In this document: positions 9,606 through 18,302 of the stretch, piece after piece | How positions within the stretch are numbered: position 1 is the stretch's first letter | How the letters are laid out: the number at the start of each line of letters is the position of its first letter | NCBI RefSeq assembly: GCF_014646115.1 | Contig: NZ_BMMV01000003.1 | Coordinates: 216,770-280,769 of the forward strand | Length of the DNA: 64,000 bases | Origin: Streptomyces camponoticapitis | GTDB taxonomy: Bacteria; Actinomycetota; Actinomycetes; Streptomycetales; Streptomycetaceae | Direction: 5' to 3' | Position numbers and translations under genes: made by a program | Notes under the pieces: model-generated | What the model was told of the DNA's origin: nothing | Seen by the model: the letters and a program-made list of their open reading frames with translations, nothing else | Databases searched by the model: none

Positions 9606-10877
9606 GTGGACACGATTGCCAGTTTCTTCAGTTTCATCACCACGCCAGTCTCGTGGGTCATCGTGCAGTTCCACACGGTGTACGGGGCGATCTTCGGCCC
9701 CGATACGGGTCTGGCCTGGGGACTGTCCATCGTGTCCCTGGTGATCCTCATCCGGATCTGTCTGATCCCGCTGTTCGTCAAGCAGATCAAGTCGACCCGG
9801 AACATGCAGGTCCTTCAGCCCAAGATGAAGGCCATCCAGGAGCGCTACAAGAACGACAAACAGCGTCAGTCCGAAGAGATGATGAAGCTGTACAAGGAGA
9901 CGGGCACCAACCCGCTCTCCTCGTGTCTTCCCATCCTGGCGCAGTCCCCGTTCTTCTTCGCGCTCTACCACGTGCTCTCCAGCATCGCCTCGGGCAAGAC
10001 GATCGGTGTCATCAACCAGGGGCTGCTGGACAGCGCGCGCCAGGCGCACATCTTCGGCGCCCCGCTGGCCGCCAAGTTCACGGACAGCACCGAGAAAGTC
10101 GCGTCCCTGGACGCCTCGCTGACCTCCGTACGTATCGTCACCGCGATCATGATCGTGATGATGTCGGCGTCGCAGTTCTACACGCAGCGCCAGCTGATGA
10201 CGAAGAACGTCGACCTCACGGTCAAGACGCCGTACATGCAGCAGCAGAAGATGCTGATGTACATCTTCCCGGTGATCTTCATGGTGATGGGCGTCAACTT
10301 CCCCGTCGGTGTCCTCGTCTACTGGCTGACCACCAACGTGTGGACCATGGGCCAGCAGATGTACGTGATCAACCAGAACCCGACTCCGGGCAGCAAGGCG
10401 CAGGACCAGTACCTGGAGCGTCTGCTCAAGAGCATCTCCACGCACAGCGAGGTCCGCTCGAAGCGCCGGCGCAACATCGTCTCGGCGATCGTGGCCAAGG
10501 GGCCCGACCGCAACGACAATGAGCGTAAGTTCATCACCAGCCTTTCGAAGACTGGTCTGGTCGCGCAGGCGGACGGCACGGTGATCAAGGGTGAGGCTCT
10601 GCCCGAGGGCGAGTCGCAGGCGACGAAGCGGCAGCAGCCCAAGCGCCAGCCCAAGTCGAAGCGACAGGCCGGCGGCGGTCAGCAGACCCCGTCCAAGACC
10701 TCGGGCGCCAAGCCTTCCGACGCCGCCGACGAGCCGGCCAAGACGTCGCTGCAGAAGAAGGACGAACCGCAGGACAGCAAGCCCAGGCCCCCGGGCAAGT
10801 CCGGCAACGGTGCAGCACGGGCCAAGGCCGGGCCGCGCAAGGGGCAGCAGCGGCCCAAGCACCCGAGCAAGAAGTAA
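9606..10877 (+). CDS. yidC: Membrane protein insertase YidC/Oxa1
   Basis: 423-residue insertase. The start at 9606 is GTG ([17 protein letters not shown]). The membrane segments of the Oxa1 core are visible: [20 protein letters not shown], the [20 protein letters not shown] segment, [16 protein letters not shown], and [20 protein letters not shown]. The Gram-positive-type core is followed from about residue 280 by a long Lys/Arg/Gln/Pro-rich cytosolic tail, probably contacting ribosomes. The conserved hydrophilic-groove arginine is in [11 protein letters not shown]. Confidence 0.96.
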   Translation: MDTIASFFSFITTPVSWVIVQFHTVYGAIFGPDTGLAWGLSIVSLVILIRICLIPLFVKQIKSTRNMQVLQPKMKAIQERYKNDKQRQSEEMMKLYKETGTNPLSSCLPILAQSPFFFALYHVLSSIASGKTIGVINQGLLDSARQAHIFGAPLAAKFTDSTEKVASLDASLTSVRIVTAIMIVMMSASQFYTQRQLMTKNVDLTVKTPYMQQQKMLMYIFPVIFMVMGVNFPVGVLVYWLTTNVWTMGQQMYVINQNPTPGSKAQDQYLERLLKSISTHSEVRSKRRRNIVSAIVAKGPDRNDNERKFITSLSKTGLVAQADGTVIKGEALPEGESQATKRQQPKRQPKSKRQAGGGQQTPSKTSGAKPSDAADEPAKTSLQKKDEPQDSKPRPPGKSGNGAARAKAGPRKGQQRPKHPSKK

Positions 10878-10927
10878 GCGCACGCCCCCGTAGCCCGTAG
10901 CCAGCCGTAGTACGAAGGAGTCCATCC

Positions 10928-11440
10928 GTGTCGGAAGGCACCATCTCCGCCGCCACCGAGGGAAGCGACACCCTCACCCGCCTTGAGCAGGAAGGCGAGA
11001 TCGCGGCCGACTATCTCGAGGGTCTGCTCGACATCGCCGACCTCGACGGCGACATCGACATGGACGTCGAGGCCGACCGGGCCGCGGTTTCGATCATCAG
11101 CGATGTGAGCGGCCGTGATCTGCAGAAGCTCGTCGGGCGGGACGGCGAGGTGCTCGAAGCCCTCCAGGAGCTGACGCGGCTGGCGGTGCACCGGGAGACC
11201 GGCGACCGCAGCCGGCTGATGCTCGACATCGGGGGCTTCCGGGCGAAGAAGCGCACGGAGCTCGCCGAGCTGGGCGCCAGGACGGCCGACGAGGTGAAGA
11301 GCACCGGTGAGCCGGTGAAGCTGAACCCGATGACGCCCTTCGAGCGCAAGGTCGTGCACGACGCCGTCGCGGCGGCCGGACTGCGGAGCGAGTCCGAGGG
11401 TGAGGAGCCGCAGCGCTTCGTCGTCGTGCTCCCCGCCTGA
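10928..11440 (+). CDS. jag: Jag/KhpB-type KH-R3H RNA-binding protein
   Basis: 170-residue protein. It has an acidic N-terminal region, a KH domain (about residues 45-110, with LQKLVGRDGEVLEALQEL as the GxxG-like core), and a C-terminal R3H domain (NPMTPFERKVVHDAVAAAGL). Relatives bind RNA and influence cell division and cell-wall synthesis. The full N-terminal Jag domain of Firmicutes is absent. The start is GTG at 10928 behind GAAGGAG. It is the last gene of the rpmH operon and is followed by a strong terminator. Confidence 0.93.
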   Translation: MSEGTISAATEGSDTLTRLEQEGEIAADYLEGLLDIADLDGDIDMDVEADRAAVSIISDVSGRDLQKLVGRDGEVLEALQELTRLAVHRETGDRSRLMLDIGGFRAKKRTELAELGARTADEVKSTGEPVKLNPMTPFERKVVHDAVAAAGLRSESEGEEPQRFVVVLPA

Positions 11441-11455
11441 GCGGTCCCCCGGTTC

Positions 11456-11485
11456 TCGGCCCCGTCTGATCCCAGACGGGGCCGA
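11456..11485 (+). terminator. Terminator after jag
   Basis: A perfect 13-base stem (11456-11468 with 11473-11485) with a 4-base loop, followed by ACTTTGT. It lies 16 bases after the jag stop and ends the rpmH-jag operon. Confidence 0.88.
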
Positions 11486-11550
11486 ACTTTGTCAGCCTGA
11501 CAGTGATTGTGAGCCACGGTCTGGTGGTTCTGTACGGAAGGACGGTTCCC

Positions 11551-12267
11551 TTGACGGGGTCAGAAGAGCTTCCCGCTGCGCCGGACGAGGCGAGGACGGT
11601 GTTCGGGGACTCCTTCCCGGCGGCCGTCCGGTACGCGGAGCTCCTCGCCGACGCGGGGGTCACCCGTGGTCTCATCGGGCCGCGAGAGGTGCCGCGGCTC
11701 TGGGAGCGGCACCTGATGAACTGCGCGGTGCTCTCCGAGGTCGTGCCCGAGGGTGTGAGCGTCTGTGACGTCGGCTCGGGCGCCGGGCTGCCGGGGATCC
11801 CGCTGGCGCTGGTACGGCCCGATCTGCGGATCACGCTGCTGGAGCCGCTGCTGCGGCGGACGAACTTCCTTCAGGAGGTCGTCGAGCTGCTGGGGCTGGA
11901 CCATGTGACGGTCGTACGGGGCCGGGCCGAGGAGGTGCTCGGGTCGCTCCAGCCCGTCCATGTGGTGACGGCGCGCGCGGTGGCGCCGCTGGACCGGCTG
12001 GCCGGCTGGGGCGTACCGCTGCTGCGCCCGTACGGAGAGATGCTGGCGCTCAAGGGCGACACGGCCGAGGAGGAGCTGAAGAACTCCCGGTCGGCCCTGA
12101 GCAAGCTCGGGGTGATCGATTCCTCGGTGCTGCGGGTCGGTGAGGGGCTGGTGGATCCGCCCGCCACCGTGGTCCGCGCGGAGGTCGGCGAGAGTCCCGG
12201 TGGGGTGAGGTTCGCCACGAAGCGCGCCAAGGCGGCCCGAGCGGACCGGGTCCGCCGCCGCCGGTAA
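11551..12267 (+). CDS. rsmG: 16S rRNA (guanine527-N7)-methyltransferase
   Basis: Methylates G527 in 16S rRNA using S-adenosylmethionine. The SAM-binding motif is VCDVGSGAGLPGIPLALVRP, followed by ITLLEPLLRRTNFLQEVVE and the VVTARAVAPLDRL loop typical of the family. I chose the TTG at 11551 (MTGSEELPAAPDEAR, 238 residues) because GGAAGGA precedes it at good distance. An upstream GTG at 11503 would add 16 residues that look non-conserved. Truncations of rsmG in Streptomyces can give low-level streptomycin resistance; this copy looks intact. Confidence 0.93.
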   Translation: MTGSEELPAAPDEARTVFGDSFPAAVRYAELLADAGVTRGLIGPREVPRLWERHLMNCAVLSEVVPEGVSVCDVGSGAGLPGIPLALVRPDLRITLLEPLLRRTNFLQEVVELLGLDHVTVVRGRAEEVLGSLQPVHVVTARAVAPLDRLAGWGVPLLRPYGEMLALKGDTAEEELKNSRSALSKLGVIDSSVLRVGEGLVDPPATVVRAEVGESPGGVRFATKRAKAARADRVRRRR

Positions 12268-12380
12268 GGCCCGCCCGCGGGGCGCGGAGAGCGATCCCCG
12301 CTGGTGATGCTCCATCGAAGGAGCCATGAACATCCCCTGCGGAGTGTCGTGACGATCTAGCCCTGCGGCAAGTGCATCGT

Positions 12381-12394
12381 GTTTCACGTGAAAC
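12381..12394. promoter_or_regulatory. parS: parS site
   Basis: A perfect GTTTCACGTGAAAC, the ParB-binding site of Streptomyces, between rsmG and parA. A frame extending upstream of parA runs through it, but the site is more likely in the parA leader. Confidence 0.95.
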
Positions 12395-12543
12395 GTCGCT
12401 CACTGCTGCAGGGCATTATCGATAGGGGCCGCGCCGGTTCCACACCGCGGGGCAGGAAACCCCTCGTAAGGGGTACCGGGTTGGCCACAGATATGGATTC
12501 ATCCACAGAACCACGGGCCTCGCTGGTTCCCGACCCCGAAAGC

Positions 12544-13620
12544 ATGGCAGGCTCTCCTCATTGCGAGCCTGAAGTCGAGGAGAGTGAATCCTTGCGGTCC
12601 GACGCCAACATCGCGGGACCGATGACCGATCCGGTCCCCGGCCCCCGTTCCGAGTCGTCGGGCGGCGATGTTTCACGTGAAACATCACCGCCCCCGATGG
12701 ATGACACCCCCATCGGTCGTGCTGCCCAGCTGGCCGTGGAGGCGCTGGGCCGTGCCGGTGAAGGCCTGCCACGCCCCGAGCAGACGCGGGTCATGGTCGT
12801 CGCCAACCAGAAGGGCGGCGTCGGCAAGACCACCACCACGGTCAACCTCGCCGCCTCGCTGGCCCTTCACGGTGCGCGCGTCCTCGTGGTCGACCTCGAT
12901 CCCCAGGGCAACGCCTCCACGGCGCTTGGGATCGACCACCACGCCGAAGTCCCCTCGATCTATGACGTCTTGGTGGAGAGCAAGCCCCTCTCCGAGGTGG
13001 TCCAGCCCGTCGTGGACGTCGAGGGCCTCTTCTGTGCGCCCGCCACGATCGACCTCGCCGGTGCGGAGATCGAGCTGGTGTCGCTGGTCGCTCGGGAGAG
13101 CCGGCTGCAGCGGGCGATCGAGGCGTACGAGCAGCCGCTCGACTACATCCTGATCGACTGTCCCCCGTCGCTGGGCCTGTTGACCGTCAACGCGCTGGTC
13201 GCCGGCGCCGAGGTGCTGATCCCCATCCAGTGCGAGTACTACGCGCTCGAAGGGCTGGGCCAGTTGATCCGGAACGTGGACCTGGTGCGGGCGCATCTGA
13301 ACCCGACGCTGCATGTGTCCACGATCCTGCTCACCATGTACGACGGCAGGACCCGGCTCGCCTCCCAGGTGGCCGACGAGGTCCGCAGCCACTTCGGTGA
13401 CGAGGTGCTGCGGACGAGCATCCCGCGCTCGGTACGTATCTCGGAGGCGCCGAGCTACGGCCAGACGGTCCTGACCTATGATCCGGGTTCCAGCGGCTCC
13501 CTGTCGTATCTCGAAGCCGCTCGTGAAATCGCCCTGCGTGGGGTCGGCATGAGCTATGACGTCAAGCACGCCCACGCGATCGGCAACAGTCAGCAGAGCA
13601 TTTCGGAGGGGACGCAGTGA
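12544..13620 (+). CDS. parA: Chromosome partitioning ATPase ParA
   Basis: Walker-type ATPase that works with ParB-parS to position newly replicated origins. The deviant Walker A motif KGGVGKTT is at about residues 90-97 from this start, followed by [12 protein letters not shown] and [16 protein letters not shown]. The start is uncertain. ATG 12544 ([13 protein letters not shown]) gives 358 residues, while TTG 12592 has a better GAGGAG ribosome-binding site 9 bases upstream. The reading frame also remains open back to 12379. A parS site lies inside the coding sequence and is translated as VSRET before the ATPase domain. It overlaps parB by 4 bases. Confidence 0.94.
   Translation: MAGSPHCEPEVEESESLRSDANIAGPMTDPVPGPRSESSGGDVSRETSPPPMDDTPIGRAAQLAVEALGRAGEGLPRPEQTRVMVVANQKGGVGKTTTTVNLAASLALHGARVLVVDLDPQGNASTALGIDHHAEVPSIYDVLVESKPLSEVVQPVVDVEGLFCAPATIDLAGAEIELVSLVARESRLQRAIEAYEQPLDYILIDCPPSLGLLTVNALVAGAEVLIPIQCEYYALEGLGQLIRNVDLVRAHLNPTLHVSTILLTMYDGRTRLASQVADEVRSHFGDEVLRTSIPRSVRISEAPSYGQTVLTYDPGSSGSLSYLEAAREIALRGVGMSYDVKHAHAIGNSQQSISEGTQ
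12670..12683. promoter_or_regulatory. parS: parS site inside parA
   Basis: Perfect GTTTCACGTGAAAC within an extended 20-base palindrome (GATGTTTCACGTGAAACATC). It is contained in the 5' part of parA, in the poorly conserved N-terminal extension of the protein. Confidence 0.95.
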
Positions 13621-14759
13621 GCGACCGACGTAGGGGTTTGGGGCGTGGGCTCAATGCGCTGATCCCCGCTGCTCCGCAGGAGAAGCAGGGAGCCTCTTCC
13701 GGGGAGGCGGCCTCCTCGGGACAGACGCCCGTCCTGACGGCGGAGAGGGGTGTCGCGGCGGCCAAGGTGACGACGCTGCCGCAGGCGCCCGCCCCGGCGA
13801 CGGCGGAGATTCCCGCCCAGGAGACGCCGGCCTCGGCCGAGGTGACCGCGCCGGAGGGCGTGTACTTCGCCGAAGTACCGATGGACTACATCACGCCCAA
13901 CCCGCGGCAGCCCCGTGAGGTGTTCGACGAGGACGCGCTCGCCGAGCTGGTCACCTCCATCAAGGAGGTCGGGCTCCTCCAGCCCATCGTCGTACGGCAG
14001 TTGGGACCGGAGCGCTTCGAGCTCATCATGGGCGAGCGGCGCTGGCGGGCCTGCCGGGAAGCGGGCCTGGAGCGCATTCCGGCGATCGTCCGCGCCACCG
14101 AGGACGAGAAGCTGCTGCTGGACGCGCTGCTGGAGAACCTGCACCGCGCACAGCTCAACCCGCTGGAAGAGGCCGCGGCCTACGACCAGTTGCTCAAGGA
14201 CTTCCACTGCACGCACGATCAGCTGGCCGACCGGATCGGGCGTTCGCGCCCCCAGGTCTCCAACACGCTGCGGCTGCTGCGTCTCTCCCTGCCCGTGCAG
14301 CGCAGGGTCGCGGCGGGAGTGCTGTCGGCCGGGCACGCCAGGGCGCTGCTCTCGGTGGACGACTCCGACGAGCAGGACCGGCTGGCTCATCGCATCGTGG
14401 CCGAGGGGCTCTCCGTGCGTGCCGTCGAGGAGATCGTGACCCTGATGGGGTCACGGCCGAAGAACTCGCCCCGGGCGAAGGGTCCCAGGGCCGGCGCCCT
14501 GCCGTCGCCCGCGCTCAACGATCTCGCTTCCCGGCTGTCTGACCGCTTCGAGACCCGGGTGAAGGTCGACCTCGGCCAGAAGAAGGGGAAGATCACCGTC
14601 GAGTTCGCCTCGCTGGTCGATCTGGAGCGCATCCTCGGCACTCTCGCCCCCGGTGAGGGGCGCGTCCTGGAGCGGGGACTCGCCGACGAGGAAGCGGACG
14701 ACGCCGAGGGTGTCGACGGCCCGGACCGGTCGAACGGCCTGGAGCCCGACGAGAACTGA
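13617..14759 (+). CDS. parB: Chromosome partitioning protein ParB
   Basis: 380-residue CTPase and parS-binding protein. It starts with GTG at 13617 overlapping the parA stop. The N-terminus [17 protein letters not shown] is the ParA-stimulating peptide. The ParB/sulfiredoxin-like domain contains [12 protein letters not shown] and the [11 protein letters not shown]-binding arginine patch. The helix-turn-helix is [20 protein letters not shown], and a C-terminal dimerisation domain begins near [13 protein letters not shown]. The linker between residues 17 and 85 is Ala/Pro-rich. Target sites are the parS copies listed in this window. Confidence 0.97.
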   Translation: MSDRRRGLGRGLNALIPAAPQEKQGASSGEAASSGQTPVLTAERGVAAAKVTTLPQAPAPATAEIPAQETPASAEVTAPEGVYFAEVPMDYITPNPRQPREVFDEDALAELVTSIKEVGLLQPIVVRQLGPERFELIMGERRWRACREAGLERIPAIVRATEDEKLLLDALLENLHRAQLNPLEEAAAYDQLLKDFHCTHDQLADRIGRSRPQVSNTLRLLRLSLPVQRRVAAGVLSAGHARALLSVDDSDEQDRLAHRIVAEGLSVRAVEEIVTLMGSRPKNSPRAKGPRAGALPSPALNDLASRLSDRFETRVKVDLGQKKGKITVEFASLVDLERILGTLAPGEGRVLERGLADEEADDAEGVDGPDRSNGLEPDEN

Positions 14760-14777
14760 CGCCTCCGCACCGCCATG

Positions 14778-14819
14778 GGGCGGGCCGTGGCCCCACGCGT
14801 ACCGGGACACGGCCCGCCC
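14778..14819 (+). terminator. Probable terminator after parB
   Basis: A perfect 12-base GC-rich stem (14778-14789 with 14808-14819) enclosing an 18-base loop and followed by TTT, 19 bases past the parB stop. Confidence 0.7.
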
Positions 14820-14916
14820 TTTGCCGTCCCCCGGTGTGCGAGGCACCTCTGGGTGGATACGATGCGTTCTGGTATGGCGCATCCACCTTGATCCACCTCA
14901 GAGGAAGGGCGGGGCC

Positions 14917-15174
14917 ATGCAATTGGTGAGCCGCAGCCAACTGGTGTCAGCTGGACTCGGCCTGGGGATCGTGGGCGGCTTCGTCGGCAGCCTGATTCGA
15001 GAGCACAGCGCGCTGTCCGCGGCTCGTGACGCGGCAGGCGTAGGAAGTGAGGAACGGCCTCGATGGGGCGTCGGCTCGTACCGCTCACGCTGGACAACCT
15101 TCCCGATCTCCCACAGCGATGCAGGGAGTGCGTCTTCTGGGAGCTTGATCCGGTCAGGGGAGAAGCGGCGGTAA
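14917..15174 (+). CDS. Possible small membrane protein (doubtful)
   Basis: An 85-codon frame starting MQLVSRSQLVSAGLGLGIVG behind a GAGGAAGG ribosome-binding site. Residues 9-27 are hydrophobic and could span the membrane. The last 112 bases overlap the following GNAT gene in another frame, and that part reads like shadow sequence. The product may be a real small protein preceding the GNAT gene or merely leader sequence. I recognise no family. Confidence 0.3.
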   Translation: MQLVSRSQLVSAGLGLGIVGGFVGSLIREHSALSAARDAAGVGSEERPRWGVGSYRSRWTTFPISHSDAGSASSGSLIRSGEKRR

Positions 15175-15680
15175 GAGCCGGCAGAGCCCGCGAGGAGAAG
15201 GAAGCCTGGATCTCGGCAGTCCTGCTGGAGTGGGGGTCGTGCGGTCGGCTGGCCTATGTGGACGACGTGCCCGTCGGCTTCGTGCTGTACGCGCCTCCGG
15301 CGTATGTCCCGCGCGCCACGGCTTTCCCGACGAGTCCGGTCTCCCCCGACGCCGTACAGCTGATGACCGGGTGGATCATGCCGGGCTATCGGGGGCAGGG
15401 GCTCGGCCGGGTGATGGTGCAGACCGTCGCGAAGGATCTGCTGCGGCGGGAGTTCAAGGCGATCGAGGCGTTCGGGGACGCGCGCTGGGAGGAACCCGCC
15501 TGTGTCCTGCCGGCGGACCATCTGCTGGCCGTGGGGTTCAAGACCGTACGGACGCATCCCACGTATCCACGGATGAGGCTCGATCTGCGGACGACACTCT
15601 CCTGGAAGGAAGACGTCGAGCACGCGCTGGACAGGTTGCTGGGCGCGGTCAAGAAGGACCCGGCGCTCAGGCCGCTCTGA
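15063..15680 (+). CDS. GNAT-family N-acetyltransferase
   Basis: 205-residue protein starting MGRRLVPLTLDNLPDLPQRC behind GAGGAAC. The acetyl-CoA-binding motif A is GWIMPGYRGQGLGRVMVQTV (residues about 105-124, R/Q-x-x-G-x-G/A pattern). The N-terminal CRECVFWELD stretch is characteristic of an actinobacterial subgroup found beside parB and trxA. The substrate is unknown. It ends facing trxA, with a strong shared terminator between them. Confidence 0.85.
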   Translation: MGRRLVPLTLDNLPDLPQRCRECVFWELDPVRGEAAVRAGRAREEKEAWISAVLLEWGSCGRLAYVDDVPVGFVLYAPPAYVPRATAFPTSPVSPDAVQLMTGWIMPGYRGQGLGRVMVQTVAKDLLRREFKAIEAFGDARWEEPACVLPADHLLAVGFKTVRTHPTYPRMRLDLRTTLSWKEDVEHALDRLLGAVKKDPALRPL

Positions 15681-15720
15681 GGACGGCGCCGTGATGGCGA
15701 AACGAACAGGCGAGTAGACG

Positions 15721-15757
15721 AACAGGCCCGTCCCCCTGAGAGGGGGACGGGCCTGTT
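15721..15757. terminator. Bidirectional terminator between GNAT and trxA
   Basis: A perfect 17-base inverted repeat (15721-15737 with 15741-15757) with a GAG loop in the gap between the convergent genes. Its right arm runs into the first three bases of a parS site. Confidence 0.88.
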
Positions 15758-15768
15758 TCACGTGAAAC
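15755..15768. promoter_or_regulatory. parS: parS site overlapping a terminator
   Basis: Perfect GTTTCACGTGAAAC; its first three bases are also the end of the preceding terminator stem. Confidence 0.95.
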
Positions 15769-15801
15769 ATCGCGCGTGGTGCGTGGTGTGCGCCGCGCCC
15801 T

Positions 15802-16131
15802 TTAGGCGATGAAGCTCTCCAGGTCGCGCACGATGGCGGCCTTGGGCTTGGCGCCGACGATGGTCTTGGCGACCTCGCCGTTCTGGTAGACGTTCAGCGT
15901 CGGGATGGACATGACGCCGTACTTGGCTGCCGTGGCCGGGTTCTCGTCGATGTTGAGCTTGACGACCTCGATCTTGTCTCCGTGCTCGGCCGCGATGGCT
16001 TCGAGCGACGGGGCGATCTGGCGGCACGGTCCGCACCAGGCGGCCCAGAAGTCCACCAGTACGGGCTTGTCGCTCTTGAGGACGTCCTCGTCGAACGAGT
16101 CGTCGGTCACGTGCTTCAGGTCGCCGGCCAC
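15802..16131 (-). CDS. trxA: Thioredoxin
   Basis: 109-residue disulfide reductase with the active site WCGPC in VDFWAAWCGPCRQIAPSLEA and the cis-proline segment VMSIPTLNVYQ. The start is GTG at 16129-16131 (MAGDLKHVTDDSF), with AAGGAGG 5 bases upstream. A longer in-frame extension exists but is not thioredoxin-like. It lies 43 bases downstream of trxB and is probably co-transcribed, forming the thioredoxin reductase-thioredoxin pair that is reduced by NADPH. Confidence 0.97.
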   Translation of the reverse strand: MAGDLKHVTDDSFDEDVLKSDKPVLVDFWAAWCGPCRQIAPSLEAIAAEHGDKIEVVKLNIDENPATAAKYGVMSIPTLNVYQNGEVAKTIVGAKPKAAIVRDLESFIA

Positions 16132-16174
16132 GGCGGCCTCCTTAACTTCGTGGGGTGTGGGTCGGTACTGCTGG

Positions 16175-17149
16175 TCAGACGGAGGCGGTCTTCTCCGGCT
16201 CGGCGGCCTTCTCGCGGTCACCGAGCGCGGAGAGGAAGCGCTCGGCATCGAGGGCAGCGGAACATCCGGTGCCCGCGGCGGTGATCGCCTGGCGGTAGGT
16301 GTGGTCGACGACATCGCCGGCGGCGAAGACACCCGTGAGGTTCGTGCGCGTCGAAGGCGCCTCCACCCGCAGGTATCCCTCGTCGTCGAGGTCGAGCTGA
16401 CCCTTGAAGAGCTCGGTGCGCGGGTCGTGGCCCACGGCGATGAACAGCCCGGTCGCGGGCAGCTCCGACGTCTCACCGGTCTTGGTGTTCCGCAGGGTCA
16501 GACCGGAGAGCTTCTGGTCACCGTGGATCTCCTCGACCGCGCTGTCCCAGGCGAACCGGATCTTCGGGTCCGCGAAGGCCCGGTCCTGCATGGCCTTGGA
16601 GGCCCGCAGGGTGTCGCGGCGGTGGACGATCGTGACCGACTTGGCGAACCGGGAGAGGAAGGTCGCCTCCTCCATCGCCGTGTCGCCTCCGCCGACGACC
16701 GCGATGTCCTGGTCCTTGAAGAAGAACCCGTCACAGGTGGCACACCAGGAGACGCCGCGTCCGGAGAGGGCATCCTCGCGGGGCAGCCCGAGCTTGCGGT
16801 GCTGCGAGCCGGTCGTGACGATCACGGCCTTGGCCCGGTGTACGGTGCCCGCCGTGTCGGTGACCGTCTTGATCTCTCCGGTGAGGTCGACGGTGATGAT
16901 GTCGTCCGGGACGAGCTCGGCGCCGAACCGCTCCGCCTGTGCCCGCATGTTGTCCATCAGGTCCGGGCCCATGATGCCGTCGCGGAAGCCGGGGAAGTTC
17001 TCCACATCGGTGGTGTTCATCAGCGCGCCGCCCGCGGTGACAGCCCCCTCGAACACGAGGGGCCGCAGCGAGGCGCGTGCGGTGTAGAGCGCGGCTGTGT
17101 ATCCGGCCGGACCAGAGCCGATGATGATCACATTACGGACGTCGCTCAC
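16175..17149 (-). CDS. trxB: Thioredoxin-disulfide reductase
   Basis: 324-residue FAD/NADPH enzyme. The GTG at 17149 ([20 protein letters not shown]) has GAGGAA 7 bases upstream; a longer frame starting at 17221 is unlikely. The FAD motif is [11 protein letters not shown], the redox-active pair is in [11 protein letters not shown], the NADPH motif is [12 protein letters not shown], and the C-terminal FAD contact is [21 protein letters not shown]. It recycles the adjacent TrxA. Upstream lie the SigM and anti-sigma genes; relatives of this locus in Streptomyces respond to thiol stress, but no promoter was identified here. Confidence 0.96.
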   Translation of the reverse strand: MSDVRNVIIIGSGPAGYTAALYTARASLRPLVFEGAVTAGGALMNTTDVENFPGFRDGIMGPDLMDNMRAQAERFGAELVPDDIITVDLTGEIKTVTDTAGTVHRAKAVIVTTGSQHRKLGLPREDALSGRGVSWCATCDGFFFKDQDIAVVGGGDTAMEEATFLSRFAKSVTIVHRRDTLRASKAMQDRAFADPKIRFAWDSAVEEIHGDQKLSGLTLRNTKTGETSELPATGLFIAVGHDPRTELFKGQLDLDDEGYLRVEAPSTRTNLTGVFAAGDVVDHTYRQAITAAGTGCSAALDAERFLSALGDREKAAEPEKTASV

Positions 17150-17273
17150 GGGTTTCTTCCTCGTCTCTGCAGACTGCCTGCTACTGCCAACGGGGCGCTT
17201 CAGGACTCTCACCCCACCCAACGGATCCTACGGGCCTCGCATTCCCGCGAGGTCCCGGCGCCGCCGGGCAGTC

Positions 17274-18302
17274 TCAGCGGCGAGGGTAGGTCTGCGTGAG
17301 GAGGAGTTCACCCTTGGTGGGCGGGACGACGTCGACACACGCGGCGTCGATGACATAGACCCGCACCAGGCTGCCGTCGGTGGGATCCGACAGGACGACG
17401 AGGAAGGCGTCGGTGCCCTCGTACGTGCCCCTCTCGGCGGCCAGCGGAGTGTCGGGGCGTCCTGTTCCCTGCTGGATGCAGGGCGGCAGCTGGGGCACCA
17501 GCTTGGGCGACGCCTCACCGGAGGGCGCGTTCCTGGTGGAGTCCTCGTTCTCGGCGGCGCGCGGTTCGCCGGTGGCGGGCGTGGTCGCGAGCAGCGAGTC
17601 GACCCGTTCGCGGATGCCAGTGCCGGAGAACGCCTGAGCGCCATCGAGCTGGCGCGTTCCCGCGTCGCTCTTGAAGGAGGTCGCGTCATCGCCCGTGGAC
17701 GACGTCTGGATCGTCTGGAACAGCAGAACGCTGACACCGATCGCCGCTGTTCCGAAGACGGCGCCGAAGATCGCGCCGCGACGGCGGCGAACCTGCCGGG
17801 CGCGGCCGGGGCCCGTGGCCCCCCGTGAGCGTCCGGCCGGGCGGTCCGCCCGTGGCGCGTCGGGGGTGGTGGCGCCGGCGGCCGTGGCACCAGGGGTGAC
17901 CGCGGCGGGGACAGCCGACGGCTCGCGCTCGGCCTCGGAGGCTTCCGGAGCGGCGGTGTCGGTGTCGGTTTCAGCGGTCTGGGTGGTGCGCGATGTTTCA
18001 CGTGAAACATCGGCGGCCGCGTCCGCCGCGAGCGGATCCGGTGCGGTCGCGTTCAGCAGCGCCTCGGCGGCCAGAGCGGCGTCGACCCGGGCGGCCACGT
18101 CCGCGGGCATACGCGGCGGGCCCGGCAGTGAGCCGAGCAGTCCCCGGATCTCCTCCAGCGACTCGTACACATCGGCGCACAGAGAGCAGCCGTCGAGGTG
18201 TGCGCGTACCTCGACGCTCCGCGTGGGGGAGAGCAGGCCCTCCGTGAGGTCGGAGATCTCCGAGACGTCCGGGTGCTCGGTCGTGCCGGTCGTGGTTGTC
18301 AC
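17274..18302 (-). CDS. Transmembrane zinc-binding anti-sigma factor partner of SigM
   Basis: 342 residues from a GTG (18300-18302) that overlaps the sigM stop by 4 bases. The N-terminal anti-sigma domain carries the HxxxCxxC zinc motif as H35, C39, C42 (AHLDGCSLCADVY). A long Ala/Thr/Pro linker leads to one membrane segment at about residues 176-195 (GAIFGAVFGTAAIGVSVLLF). An extracytoplasmic C-terminal domain of about 145 residues follows, with two cysteines. It probably holds SigM inactive until a signal arrives. A parS site lies inside the linker and encodes VSRET at residues 99-103. It is the positional equivalent of mycobacterial rsmA (Rv3912). Confidence 0.86.
   Translation of the reverse strand: MTTTTGTTEHPDVSEISDLTEGLLSPTRSVEVRAHLDGCSLCADVYESLEEIRGLLGSLPGPPRMPADVAARVDAALAAEALLNATAPDPLAADAAADVSRETSRTTQTAETDTDTAAPEASEAEREPSAVPAAVTPGATAAGATTPDAPRADRPAGRSRGATGPGRARQVRRRRGAIFGAVFGTAAIGVSVLLFQTIQTSSTGDDATSFKSDAGTRQLDGAQAFSGTGIRERVDSLLATTPATGEPRAAENEDSTRNAPSGEASPKLVPQLPPCIQQGTGRPDTPLAAERGTYEGTDAFLVVLSDPTDGSLVRVYVIDAACVDVVPPTKGELLLTQTYPRR
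17995..18008. promoter_or_regulatory. parS: parS site inside the anti-sigma gene
   Basis: Perfect GTTTCACGTGAAAC in a 22-base palindrome (CGATGTTTCACGTGAAACATCG), within the linker-coding part of the anti-sigma factor gene. Confidence 0.95.

Noticed and set aside
12379..12543. An N-terminal extension of ParA starting inside a parS site (MFHVKR)
   Set aside because: The start would be created by the parS sequence itself (FHVK is simply translated parS), with no ribosome-binding site; internal starts are more likely.
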